From positions 62,001 through 126,000 of the forward strand of contig CALDEM010000054.1 of assembly GCA_937942435.1 (NCBI GenBank): 64,000 bases of DNA, written 5' to 3'. A program made the translations under genes and the position numbers. Source of the stretch: an uncultured Saprospiraceae bacterium. Its GTDB lineage: Bacteria > Bacteroidota > Bacteroidia > Chitinophagales > Saprospiraceae. Shown one piece after another: positions 44,868 through 53,556 of this stretch (position 1 is its first letter; every line of letters begins with the position of its first letter). The notes beneath the pieces are model-generated. The model saw only the letters and a program-made list of their open reading frames with translations, made no database searches and was not told where the DNA came from.

Positions 44868-47210
44868 TTATGGTTTAATCTCTTTCTTTAACTGTTCTGC
44901 TCTTTTAGCCCTTTGCATAGCGTTTTCTCTTCTATTGTTGTTGTTACTCATCTGTTTTTGTCTAAAAGTCTCAAATCGCGACGCTTCTTGTTGTGGTGGG
45001 TAGTAATTGTTAGAAGTATCTGTATCTGCTATTTCAAGATATGGATCTAGTATTATCTTACTAATCTCCTTATCTGTTGGAAACACCTTAGTTACGTTAG
45101 CTGCACCATATCTCCACACTTCTGCAGGTATTCTGATGTCTTCGCTTGTACCATCAACATACTGAAACTGAACTATGATAGGCATGACTAATCCTCCTAC
45201 TTTTTTAAATTCTATTTCATAGTAGTGTTTGCCACTATCGAACATCTCTTTATCTTTTGCTGATAAAGAACTTACAAATGATTCGTATTCAGATTGGTCA
45301 ACTGCATCTACATCAAGAGGATCGTAGGTCGTATAGAAATCACGTAATGTTGGATCTGCTTCATCATATGTCTCTTTAATTTCTCTATTTCTGATCGTTG
45401 AAATGTTTTGAGGGCCATTGTCTCTGAGATCTTTTTGTCTTGCTTTTTCAATTTCTGGATTTCCAGAATCGAGATTATAATGCTTCACTACCCCAAGTGC
45501 TTGATCTGCATGATCATTAGAATAAAACCAACCATTCCAAAACCAATCAAGATCTACACCTGATGCATCTTCAAGTGATCTAAAGAAGTCTGCTGGATAT
45601 GGTTGTTTGAATTTCCATCGATTAGAATACTCCTTGAAGGCGTGATCAAAGAGTTCTCGTCCCATTATAGTTTCTCTTAATATGTTAAGTGCAGCTGCAG
45701 GTTTAGCGTAAGCATTATTGCCAAACTGAAATATACTTTCAGAGTTGGTCATGATTGGTGATATCCTCGATTTATCTCCACCCATATATGGAGCGATTAG
45801 ATGTGCTGGTCCTCTCCTATTAGGATAGTCTCGCTCCCATTGTTGTTCTGTAAGATATTGTAAGAAGGTATTAAGTCCTTCGTCCATCCAAGTCCACTGA
45901 CGCTCATCATTGTTAACGATCATAGGAAACCAGTTGTGACCTACCTCATGGATGATTACTCCGATATGACCATACTTGATTCTCTTACTATAAGTATCAT
46001 CACTTTCACAACGCCCATAGTTGAAACAGATCATTGGATATTCCATACCCATACTACCATCAATAGACCATGCTACTGGATAAGGATAATCAAATGTGTA
46101 GTGAGAGTACCACTTAATTGTATGTGCTACAGCCTTTGTGCTGAACTTTTTCCACAGACAATCTCCTTCTGGTACCCACATGGATTGCGCCATGACTGTT
46201 CTACCATCAGCCATCTTTACGCCGAGTGCATCCCATATAAATCGTCGTGATGTTGCAAAAGCAAAGTCTCTGACATTATCAGCTTTGAACTTCCAAGTCT
46301 TATATTTTGAACTTCCTTCTTCGCTATTGCTCAAAGCTTCATCAAGTGATTGTATGGTAACTGGCTGTACGAAAGAGTTTTGAGCTTCAGACCATCTCTT
46401 TCTATGTTTTGATGAAAGTACTGATGAAGCATTTTGTAGTTCTCCAGAGGCTGCAACCAGATGATCTTCGGGAACGGTGATATTAACTTCGTAATCTCCA
46501 AAGATTAGTGCGAACTCTCCTCTGCCTAAGAACTGCTTATTTTGCCAACCTTCGATATCATTATACGAGCACAGTCTTGGAAAGAACTGAGCGATACAGT
46601 AGACTCTGTGACCATCACTAAATTCTTCATATCCAGATCTACCTCCTATCTCACGTGTATTGTTGATGTTATACCACCACTTGATTTTGAAAGTGATATC
46701 TTCTCCAGCACGCAACTTTTTAGGTAGATCTATACGCATCATTGTTTTGTTGATGGTATACTTCATCGCTCTATTGCTGGCATCAGTTACAGATTCTATT
46801 TTGAAACCTCCGTCAAAGTCTGGCGTCATTCGAGCTATCTGTCTACTGGATACACCTCTATTGGCATTTATAGATTCGGTACCTATGATGTGTGAGTCAC
46901 TATCTTTGGCTCTTACATTCTGATCGAGTTGTAACCAGAGATATGATAGTTCATCTGGAGATTCATTGTGAAAGGTGATGGTTTCATCTCCCATCACTTT
47001 CTTTTCTTCATCATTGAGTGTGATATCCATCTTGTAGTCTGCTCTTACTTGCCAGTATTTACTACCAGGAGCGCCAGAAGCAGTTCTGTATTCATTTGCT
47101 GTTGGCAGTGAAGCACCTAATTGTTTAAAGGGATCAGGTGGGTTGTCTTGTTGTGTTCTAGCGATAAAAGCCAGACAAAGACCAACAACTAAAAAGAGAA
47201 ATTTTTTCAT
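44868..47210 (-). CDS. Exported M1-family metallopeptidase
   Basis: Start at 47210 (MKKFLFLVVGLCLAFIA, a signal peptide), preferred over an in-frame TTG at 47225. About 780 residues. The M1 core includes HEVGHNWFP (zinc site HExxH) and the downstream ligand region WMDEGLNTF. The N-terminal beta domain has WLQLDQNV. There is no obvious GAMEN; the equivalent position reads GSMGMEYPM, so exopeptidase specificity may differ. The C-terminus is basic and polar (QKQMSNNNNRRENAMQRAKR). The other M1 gene at 5006 belongs to a different subgroup. Function in periplasmic peptide breakdown is inferred. Confidence 0.9.
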   Translation of the reverse strand: MKKFLFLVVGLCLAFIARTQQDNPPDPFKQLGASLPTANEYRTASGAPGSKYWQVRADYKMDITLNDEEKKVMGDETITFHNESPDELSYLWLQLDQNVRAKDSDSHIIGTESINANRGVSSRQIARMTPDFDGGFKIESVTDASNRAMKYTINKTMMRIDLPKKLRAGEDITFKIKWWYNINNTREIGGRSGYEEFSDGHRVYCIAQFFPRLCSYNDIEGWQNKQFLGRGEFALIFGDYEVNITVPEDHLVAASGELQNASSVLSSKHRKRWSEAQNSFVQPVTIQSLDEALSNSEEGSSKYKTWKFKADNVRDFAFATSRRFIWDALGVKMADGRTVMAQSMWVPEGDCLWKKFSTKAVAHTIKWYSHYTFDYPYPVAWSIDGSMGMEYPMICFNYGRCESDDTYSKRIKYGHIGVIIHEVGHNWFPMIVNNDERQWTWMDEGLNTFLQYLTEQQWERDYPNRRGPAHLIAPYMGGDKSRISPIMTNSESIFQFGNNAYAKPAAALNILRETIMGRELFDHAFKEYSNRWKFKQPYPADFFRSLEDASGVDLDWFWNGWFYSNDHADQALGVVKHYNLDSGNPEIEKARQKDLRDNGPQNISTIRNREIKETYDEADPTLRDFYTTYDPLDVDAVDQSEYESFVSSLSAKDKEMFDSGKHYYEIEFKKVGGLVMPIIVQFQYVDGTSEDIRIPAEVWRYGAANVTKVFPTDKEISKIILDPYLEIADTDTSNNYYPPQQEASRFETFRQKQMSNNNNRRENAMQRAKRAEQLKKEIKP

Positions 47211-47347
47211 CGATATGAATTTCAAAGAGGTGTAGTTAATATGTTTATTAAGGAGGAAAGATATATGTTTTTTACCTTTTCACAAGACTGTAAAATAACC
47301 TACAATTTATTATTATCGGTTGACAATACATTGTTGCAGGAGTAGTA

Positions 47348-47363
47348 TGTTCCACGTGGAACA
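47348..47363. promoter_or_regulatory. parS: parS site 1 (ParB-binding palindrome)
   Basis: TGTTCCACGTGGAACA is a perfect 16-bp palindrome. It differs by one symmetric pair from the B. subtilis parS TGTTTCACGTGAAACA, and its first 15 bases equal the Pseudomonas parS core TGTTCCACGTGGAACC. ParB/Spo0J loads here and recruits SMC/ParA for chromosome segregation. Confidence 0.9.
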
Positions 47364-47410
47364 GTGAGAAAAAAGATCGTTGAAAGTTTTAAGAATCTGA
47401 TATAAATATT

Positions 47411-47426
47411 TGTTCCACGTGGAACA
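47411..47426. promoter_or_regulatory. parS: parS site 2 (ParB-binding palindrome)
   Basis: An identical copy of TGTTCCACGTGGAACA, 63 bp centre-to-centre after site 1. The symmetry extends by one base pair on each side (18 bp, 47410-47427). Confidence 0.9.
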
Positions 47427-47480
47427 AGTGATAGAAATCGATTGTGGTAAAGGGTTAAAGATAAAATGATGTTACATGTC

Positions 47481-47501
47481 TAACATCGCCGCCCGATGTT
47501 A
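47481..47501. repeat. Inverted repeat between parS sites
   Basis: TAACATCG-CCGCC-CGATGTTA forms a perfect 8-bp stem with a 5-base centre. It is followed by an A-run rightward, not a T-run, so it is not a standard rightward terminator. Role unknown. Confidence 0.6.
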
Positions 47502-47540
47502 AAAAAGATAGATCTGTTTCTTTCTTAAGATGTAATTACA

Positions 47541-47556
47541 TGTTCCACGTGGAACA
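47541..47556. promoter_or_regulatory. parS: parS site 3 (ParB-binding palindrome)
   Basis: Third identical copy of TGTTCCACGTGGAACA, 130 bp after site 2 and 20 bp before the sulfatase start. ParB bound here could also influence transcription of that gene. Confidence 0.9.
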
Positions 47557-47576
47557 CATTATATTGATAAAAAAAG

Positions 47577-49241
47577 ATGATGAAGAGAAAGACTCTATTG
47601 GTTGTTCTGGTTTTCGTTATAATGGGTTGCACTCCAAAAGAAACGATCGAAGAAAAATCTCAACCAAACATCTTATGGATTGTAGCTGAGGATCTTAGTC
47701 CGTTTATTCCAAGCTTTGGCGATTCAACAGTTGTGACACCACATCTATCAAGGTTAGCTAGCGAAGGGGTTTGTTATGATAGAGTCTTTAGCCCATCGGG
47801 AGTTTGTGCACCCAGTAGGGCAGCTATAGCTACTGGGATGTACCCAATTCATATAGGAGCAAATCATATGAGGACAGGCCCTTGGTTTAGAAGTGATATG
47901 CCGCAACAGTTTATAGATAACTATGCAAAGGGCGCGATGCCATCAGGTATTACTCCTTATGAAGCTATTCCACCTTCGGAGGTAAGAATGATGAGCGAAT
48001 ATTTAAGAGCTGATGGCTACTACTGTTCTAATAATGCCAAAGAAGATTACCAATTTAGAAGATCATTGATGGCTTGGGACGATTGCTCTAACACGGCTCA
48101 CTGGAGAAATAGAGATGAAGGTCAACCCTTCTTTAGCATATTCAATATAGAAGTGACCCATGAATCTCGCATTTGGGCTAAGGCCAAAGACTCTTTATGG
48201 GTTGATGATAATCTTGATGTTCCAATCCCTCCCTACTTGCCAACTACTGATAGTGCTAAGATGGATGTAAGGAGAATGTACTCTAATATTAAAGAGATGG
48301 ATCATAGAGTGGGTGAGATCCTTTCAGAGCTGGAAGAAGATGGTCTGTTGGAAAACACAATTATCTTCTGGTATACAGATCATGGTGGACCTTTACCAAG
48401 ACAAAAAAGATTGAATTATGACTCGGGGTTAAGAGTACCGATGATGATCAGATTTCCTAAAAAGGAGTATGCCCTAACAAGAGATGATCAGCTCATTAGC
48501 TTTATAGACTTTGCTCCTACTGTACTTTCTTTAGCTGATATAAAGCCTCCTGACCATCTGGATGGCAAGGCTTTTTTAGGTAAATATAAAGAGCCCCAAG
48601 AAAGAGATTATATACATGCAGCCGCAGATAGATTTGATGAATCATACCATGATCCCATAAGAACAGTCAGAGATGCTAGGTATAAGTTGATCAGATATTA
48701 TGACACTGAGAAGACCATGTTTTATCCAGTGGGTTATAGGGAACAGATGCCCATCATGAGAGAATTACATCGATTGAAAAAAGAAGGACGATTGACCAGA
48801 GAACAAGCACTATGGTTCAGGGAAAAGAAGCCTGAGTTTGAATTATTTGACACCGAAGTTGATCCACACGAACTAAATAATCTTGCAGAAAATCCTATGT
48901 ATAAAGAGATACAAGATAGGCTCTTTGGAGAACTGAATAATTGGTTATCATCTATCACAGATCTCAACATGATGCCTGAGCAAGAGTTGATCTCTTCTTT
49001 ATGGCCTAATAAAACGCAACCGATCACTTCATCACCTGACTTGTCTAAGTCAACCTTAGGGAAGATCAAGATCAAATCATCAACTAATGGTGCAACGATT
49101 GGCTATAAGATTGTAACTGATGCAGATACTACTGCGAGTTGGACTGTTTACAAACACCCTATAGAGCTACAAGAAAAAGAAAGCATAATTGCTATAGCTC
49201 ATCGTTTGGGCTTTAGACCGAGCGAAATAGTGAATTTATAG
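47577..49241 (+). CDS. Lipoprotein sulfatase, N-sulfoglucosamine sulfohydrolase-like
   Basis: 554 residues: a lipoprotein signal (LVFVIMGCTPK, Cys18), then the sulfatase domain. It has PNILWIVAEDLSPF (metal-binding Asp), the formylglycine motif C77-A-P-S-R, FWYTDHGGPLPRQK (metal-site DH) and YDSGLRVPMMIRFP. The sequence style resembles heparan N-sulfatase (SGSH, S1_8 type). A short C-terminal beta domain (about 490-554: STNGATIGYKI, SIIAIAHRLGFRPSEIV) resembles the chitobiase-type C-terminal domain. It would remove sulfate from host or algal sulfated glycans at the outer membrane. C77 must be oxidised by a maturase that is not encoded here. It starts 20 bp after parS site 3. Confidence 0.9.
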   Translation: MMKRKTLLVVLVFVIMGCTPKETIEEKSQPNILWIVAEDLSPFIPSFGDSTVVTPHLSRLASEGVCYDRVFSPSGVCAPSRAAIATGMYPIHIGANHMRTGPWFRSDMPQQFIDNYAKGAMPSGITPYEAIPPSEVRMMSEYLRADGYYCSNNAKEDYQFRRSLMAWDDCSNTAHWRNRDEGQPFFSIFNIEVTHESRIWAKAKDSLWVDDNLDVPIPPYLPTTDSAKMDVRRMYSNIKEMDHRVGEILSELEEDGLLENTIIFWYTDHGGPLPRQKRLNYDSGLRVPMMIRFPKKEYALTRDDQLISFIDFAPTVLSLADIKPPDHLDGKAFLGKYKEPQERDYIHAAADRFDESYHDPIRTVRDARYKLIRYYDTEKTMFYPVGYREQMPIMRELHRLKKEGRLTREQALWFREKKPEFELFDTEVDPHELNNLAENPMYKEIQDRLFGELNNWLSSITDLNMMPEQELISSLWPNKTQPITSSPDLSKSTLGKIKIKSSTNGATIGYKIVTDADTTASWTVYKHPIELQEKESIIAIAHRLGFRPSEIVNL

Positions 49242-49275
49242 ACATAATCAATTGATAATCAACTAATTATGATAA

Positions 49276-49758
49276 TTATTTGTCATTAAGCCATTCTTTG
49301 AGTTTACTACCGAGATTATCTACTTCTTTGACGACCTCGTCTATAATATCGTTGAGTTCGGGTTTTAGCTCTTTTTGAATAAAGCTTTCTATCTCTTTTC
49401 TTCCTTGCTCAGTGAGTTCTTCCAGTTCTTTTTCATAGTCTATATCGAGGTTGAGCTTGTATGAGTTAGATTTATCTCCGCGATAAAGTCCATAGGACAG
49501 CGTGTTTTTCCAAAAGCTAACTTTTTCCTCGATGCTAAGTTGCTCCTTATACTTAGGATAACATTGTTCCACATAAGTCTTCATCTCCTTATCTATGTCT
49601 ATCCAATCTTCAGATTTAAGCTCTTTATAATGCTTTTCTACATCAGTAGTAAACTTATCATAGCCCGACAAGAAGGCTTCTTTACTCAGACATTGAGAAT
49701 TAAAATTGCAGTTACTTAAAATTGTTATCATCATGAAAGCAAAAAAGAAGGATTTCAT
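49276..49758 (-). CDS. Exported small protein of unknown function
   Basis: 160 residues with a hydrophobic N-terminal signal (MKSFFFAFMMITILSNC; Asn before the Cys is unusual for a lipobox). The mature part is helical and strongly charged (KFTTDVEKHYKELKSEDW, EEKVSFWKNTLSYGLYRG). The C-terminal half is a possible amphipathic helix (EIIDEVVKEVDNLG-like segments). It resembles small DUF6565-like Bacteroidota proteins, but this is only a weak impression. It is convergent with the sulfatase gene and divergent from the purine nucleoside phosphorylase gene. Confidence 0.6.
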   Translation of the reverse strand: MKSFFFAFMMITILSNCNFNSQCLSKEAFLSGYDKFTTDVEKHYKELKSEDWIDIDKEMKTYVEQCYPKYKEQLSIEEKVSFWKNTLSYGLYRGDKSNSYKLNLDIDYEKELEELTEQGRKEIESFIQKELKPELNDIIDEVVKEVDNLGSKLKEWLNDK

Positions 49759-49836
49759 TGTTCGTCGTTTTATATAAAACGTATATAATCATTTCTTCTT
49801 GTCTCGCTAATATTGATCACTTTTGCACATCATAAC

Positions 49837-50670
49837 ATGTATATGTCTTACTACGATCAGATTATAGAGTCAACCGAATATTTAAAAAAAAGAATAGAGG
49901 CAAAGCACTTGCCAGAAGTAGCCGTCGTCTTGGGATCGGGACTTGGGACCTTTACAGAGAAGATTGAAATATCGCATCGTATCCCATATAGTGCTATACC
50001 TCACTTTCCTCCAGCAACTGTCAAAGGTCATGAGGGAGCATTGATCTTTGGAACCATAGAGGGAAAGAAAATAGTAGCTCAGGCGGGCCGATATCATTTT
50101 TATGAGGGCTATAATATGAAGGAGGTCACTCTGCCGATTAGAGTTTTCAAGTACTTAGGAGCTAAGGTTCTTTTGATAGCGAGTGCGGTGGGAGGCATAC
50201 ATGCAGATTACGAAGCTGGGGATGTCACTATTGTAAATGACCACATCAATCTACATCACGAGAACCCGCTGCAAGGACCAAATGATGAACGCTTAGGTGT
50301 TCGGTTTCCAGACATGACGGATGCATACAGCCCAAGACTAATTGCAATGGCACACAATATCGCTAGTGCACAAAAGATAGTCCTACACAACAGTGTATAT
50401 GGAGGTTTGCCTGGGCCCAACCTTGAAACCAAAGCAGAGTATAACTATCTTAATATCATAGGTGCTACTGTTGTTGGTATGTCAACGGTACCTGAGATAA
50501 TTGTAGCCCAACATTCGGGTCTAGAATCTTGTGTACTTACAGCTGTCACTAACAAGTGTTTTCCAATATCTGCCATCAAAGAAGTGACCCATGATGAGGT
50601 GATTGAGGTAGCCCAAAAAACGGAAACGAAGATTTCTACAATTGTAAAAGAGATGATCAAAAGAATATAA
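49837..50670 (+). CDS. punA: Purine nucleoside phosphorylase, class I (trimeric)
   Basis: 278 residues from ATG 49837 (alternatives: TTG 49813 and ATG 49843). It catalyses phosphorolysis of guanosine and inosine nucleosides in purine salvage. Motifs seen are VVLGSGLGTFTEKI (phosphate loop), IPHFPPATVKGHEG, AGRYHFYEGYNMKEVTLPIR, ASAVGGIHADYEAGD, INLHHENPLQGPND and GLPGPNLETKAEY. The pattern is class I PNP (DeoD-unrelated). It is followed only 2 bp later by a membrane-protein gene with a TTG start, so both probably share a transcript. Confidence 0.95.
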   Translation: MYMSYYDQIIESTEYLKKRIEAKHLPEVAVVLGSGLGTFTEKIEISHRIPYSAIPHFPPATVKGHEGALIFGTIEGKKIVAQAGRYHFYEGYNMKEVTLPIRVFKYLGAKVLLIASAVGGIHADYEAGDVTIVNDHINLHHENPLQGPNDERLGVRFPDMTDAYSPRLIAMAHNIASAQKIVLHNSVYGGLPGPNLETKAEYNYLNIIGATVVGMSTVPEIIVAQHSGLESCVLTAVTNKCFPISAIKEVTHDEVIEVAQKTETKISTIVKEMIKRI

Positions 50671-50672
50671 AA

Positions 50673-51770
50673 TTGGAAAGTATAGTAGAAGGCAATGAGG
50701 TATTGTTATTCTATGGATGGTGGCAGCTATCCGTTTGTACTTTTGCTTTTCTTGCTCTACTTGCCATATGGTGGCACATAGGAAAAATTAGAAAAGATCA
50801 TGGTCAGGTTTTTCTCGCGGCGTCCATACTTTGCTGGAGTTTATCGGGTCTTGTTGAGATTTACTTTGCTTCAATATCACAAACCAACTTAATAATTCAT
50901 GAGGGACTAAGGAGTGTCCTATCTTTATTCAATAGTCTCTTCATTCTACTAGCGCTACCGTGGTTCAAGTATTTACCCAAGCGGCTTAATACGATTATAA
51001 AATCCAAATACTGGAATTATATCATTGGGCTCCCATTCATTTTTTCTTTGCTACCTACGCTCAGCAAGATGTGGACAGGAGAGTCCAACAGTACGATTAG
51101 CGAACTGGACGTCTACTTCGCTTTTCTAACACTAGGGTTTTTGGCAACTGTTCTTTGGACCTCTTTTCAAAAGAGAAGGTTACCACAGCTCGCCTATCTT
51201 TCTTTGATCTGCATTGGCATAACGATCGTTGCCCAGATATATAAATTGACAGATGCTGATATCAACTTAACCTTGTTTTCTGCCATATTCAAGACGACAC
51301 TGATTATGCTCTTTTTCGCCTTAGCATTAAGTTGGGTAAAAGAGCTCACAGAAAATGTCATACCCGATAGCAACAGACTGACGCTAAAACTTTTCATCAA
51401 CAAAGAGTCGCCATCTAAGCTCAGACGATTTGCTCAGATAAATGGGATCCCAGGTCTCGACAGTGAGCCCATATCTCTTTCTCCTTCCAATTATGATCTT
51501 CTTCTTCGATTTGCAAAAAGTAGAGTTGAGACTGAAGATGGATGGTTAGAGATTAAACCTAAAGAAGCCAACCTTCGTGTCGACTATGATATCAATGATC
51601 ATAACGAACTTAAGCGATTACTCAAGGCATTGCTTGATGGTATCTTTGGTTCAAGCGCTTGGACTAAAGAGCAACACTACGTCCCATTGAAGGAAAGTCT
51701 TTTTGAGCTTTCTCAAAAAAGAGAAAGAAAAATCAGATTGAAACTTCTTCCAAAGAACATCTCTTTCTGA
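50673..51770 (+). CDS. Seven-helix membrane protein with cytoplasmic domain, function unknown
   Basis: 365 residues with a TTG start 2 bp after the punA stop. About seven membrane segments occupy residues 12-225 (QLSVCTFAFLALLAIWWHI, SLFNSLFILLALPWF, TLIMLFFALALSWV). A soluble C-terminal part (about 230-365) of mixed alpha/beta appearance follows, with no HisKA, GGDEF, HTH or phosphatase motif visible (SPSNYDLLLRFAKSRVETED, LKRLLKALLDGIFG). The N-terminal arrangement resembles 7TM sensor modules of bacterial receptors, so a signalling role is possible but unproved. Confidence 0.75.
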   Translation: MESIVEGNEVLLFYGWWQLSVCTFAFLALLAIWWHIGKIRKDHGQVFLAASILCWSLSGLVEIYFASISQTNLIIHEGLRSVLSLFNSLFILLALPWFKYLPKRLNTIIKSKYWNYIIGLPFIFSLLPTLSKMWTGESNSTISELDVYFAFLTLGFLATVLWTSFQKRRLPQLAYLSLICIGITIVAQIYKLTDADINLTLFSAIFKTTLIMLFFALALSWVKELTENVIPDSNRLTLKLFINKESPSKLRRFAQINGIPGLDSEPISLSPSNYDLLLRFAKSRVETEDGWLEIKPKEANLRVDYDINDHNELKRLLKALLDGIFGSSAWTKEQHYVPLKESLFELSQKRERKIRLKLLPKNISF

Positions 51771-51832
51771 AGCTTTTTAAAACAGTTGCAGAAAAACGCG
51801 CGAATAGGGCTTTCCCCCTTATAGATCGTCGA

Positions 51833-51856
51833 TGTCAGTAGCGACACTTACTGACA
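51833..51856. repeat. 24-bp dyad upstream of the AGCS symporter
   Basis: TGTCAGTA-GCGACACT-TACTGACA: perfect 8-bp arms around an 8-bp spacer, 69 bp before the start codon. It could be an operator or a leader-RNA hairpin. Confidence 0.5.
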
Positions 51857-51924
51857 AATTGTAATCTTTTCGGACAAGAAGAGTCCATAGAAACAGTAGT
51901 ACCCATATTTCCAAAAAAAGAAAT

Positions 51925-53556
51925 ATGAGATCGATATCATCAACTGTTGCTTCACTTATTGTTGTATGCTCTCTTACATTTAGTTCTTCTGCTCAAGAAG
52001 AAACCCAAAGAGGTTATGATGAGATGCTTAATGATACTTTCATGCCTATTGCTCAAGGATGGGAAGATTTCATCTTTACGGAGATTTTTCTTGGTTCAAT
52101 AGGTATACCTATCGTCTTGGTCTTATTGATAGTAGGAGCATTGTTTTTCACCATCTACTTTAGAGCTGTTAATGTCAGGTACTTTTGGACTGCGATCTTA
52201 ATTGTAAGAGGTAAGTATGACGGCTTGGATCAACAAACTGCTTCTGTATCATCCATTGTCGTAGATGGAGACGTGCAAGAAACCATTAGAGACGAAAGTG
52301 TCCATGGGGAGGTCAATCATTTTCAAGCCTTAGCAACGGCAGTTTCTGGGACAGTTGGACTAGGTAATATAGCGATGGTTGCTGTTGCCATATCGATTGG
52401 TGGACCTGGAGCCACCTTATGGATGATACTTGCTGGTTTGCTAGGTATGTCTTCTAAGTTTGTTGAGTGTACACTTGGCGTGAAATATCGTGAAGTAGAT
52501 GAAGCTGGCCGTGTTTTTGGAGGGCCGATGTATTATTTATCAAAAGGTTTTAAAGATATCGGTAATGCAAAACTAGGAAAGGTGCTTTCTATAATTTTTG
52601 CGATGCTTTGTATCGGTGCATCTTTTGGTGGAGGCAATGCATTTCAATCTAATCAAGCAGCGGCACAGATCATAACAAGGTTTGATATAGATGGGTCAGG
52701 ATCGGGTACCATGATAGGTATCGTTTTTGCCTTACTTGTCGGTATTGTCATCCTCGGGGGTATAAAGAGAATAGCTAAAGTCACAGAAAAGGTGGTTCCC
52801 TTTATGGCGTTGATATATGTCTTGGCTGCTCTGTTTATCATATGTAGCAATATTTCAATTTTGGATGACACACTATGGTCCATTTTGTCAGAAGCCTTTA
52901 CGCCAAGGGCAACAATAACTGGAGGTGTTATAGCAGTTGTGATCCAAGGGTTTAGAAGAGCTGCTTTTTCTAATGAAGCAGGAGCTGGCTCCGCAAGTAT
53001 CGCTCATGCTGCTGTACATACGAAGCATGCAGCATCAGAAGGATTAGTGGCCTTGTTAGAGCCATTTATAGATACGGTGTGTATATGTACTATGACAGCG
53101 ATTGTAATTGTGATGTTCAACCATGAAGCGGCTTTTGCATATGGAGATGTCATAGACAATCAGGTTCTGATAATAGAAACAGGACAACGCCTAGGAGGTG
53201 TCAACTTAACATCTCTTGCTTTTGATACAGCTATACCTGGCTTCTCGTATGTCTTGGCTTTTGCTGTGATTATGTTTGCTTTTTCTACAATGCTCAGTTG
53301 GTCTTACTATGGCCTTCAAGCATGGAAGTTCTTATTTGGAAGAGGCCATATCGCAGACCTTGTATATAAGATAACCTTTTTGCTTTTTACCGTTTTAGGC
53401 GCAGCTATCACCTTGGATGCGGTAATCAAGTTTTCTGATGCTATGATTTTAGCCCTTGTTTTCCCCAACATGATTGGTCTCTTCTTTTTGTATCCCAAGG
53501 CTGCAGAAGAATTAAATACTTACAAAAAACACATTGAAAAAACAAAAGCTCAATAA
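51925..53556 (+). CDS. Sodium:alanine/glycine symporter (AGCS family)
   Basis: 543 residues. After a signal-peptide-like N-terminus (about 1-24, SSSAQ) and a short external segment come the AGCS core helices with the hallmark FQALATAVSGTVGLGNIAMVA region, GPGATLWMILAGLLGMSSKF and the EAGAGSASIAHAA block. It imports alanine or glycine with sodium. The N-terminal cleavable-looking signal and the about 35-residue hydrophilic loop between the first helix and the core (YDGLDQQTASVSSIVVDGDV) are unlike enterobacterial members. The gene has its own leader with a dyad. Confidence 0.93.
   Translation: MRSISSTVASLIVVCSLTFSSSAQEETQRGYDEMLNDTFMPIAQGWEDFIFTEIFLGSIGIPIVLVLLIVGALFFTIYFRAVNVRYFWTAILIVRGKYDGLDQQTASVSSIVVDGDVQETIRDESVHGEVNHFQALATAVSGTVGLGNIAMVAVAISIGGPGATLWMILAGLLGMSSKFVECTLGVKYREVDEAGRVFGGPMYYLSKGFKDIGNAKLGKVLSIIFAMLCIGASFGGGNAFQSNQAAAQIITRFDIDGSGSGTMIGIVFALLVGIVILGGIKRIAKVTEKVVPFMALIYVLAALFIICSNISILDDTLWSILSEAFTPRATITGGVIAVVIQGFRRAAFSNEAGAGSASIAHAAVHTKHAASEGLVALLEPFIDTVCICTMTAIVIVMFNHEAAFAYGDVIDNQVLIIETGQRLGGVNLTSLAFDTAIPGFSYVLAFAVIMFAFSTMLSWSYYGLQAWKFLFGRGHIADLVYKITFLLFTVLGAAITLDAVIKFSDAMILALVFPNMIGLFFLYPKAAEELNTYKKHIEKTKAQ

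Larger units (their letters stand above)
47211..47576. other. Intergenic parS cluster region
   Basis: 366 bp without an evident gene between the divergent M1 and sulfatase genes. It holds three parS palindromes (listed separately), a TAACATCG-CCGCC-CGATGTTA inverted repeat (47481-47501), and a tiny 26-codon frame after an AGGAGG (47265-47345) that I do not call. No promoter consensus for either flanking gene is convincing. Confidence 0.85.
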
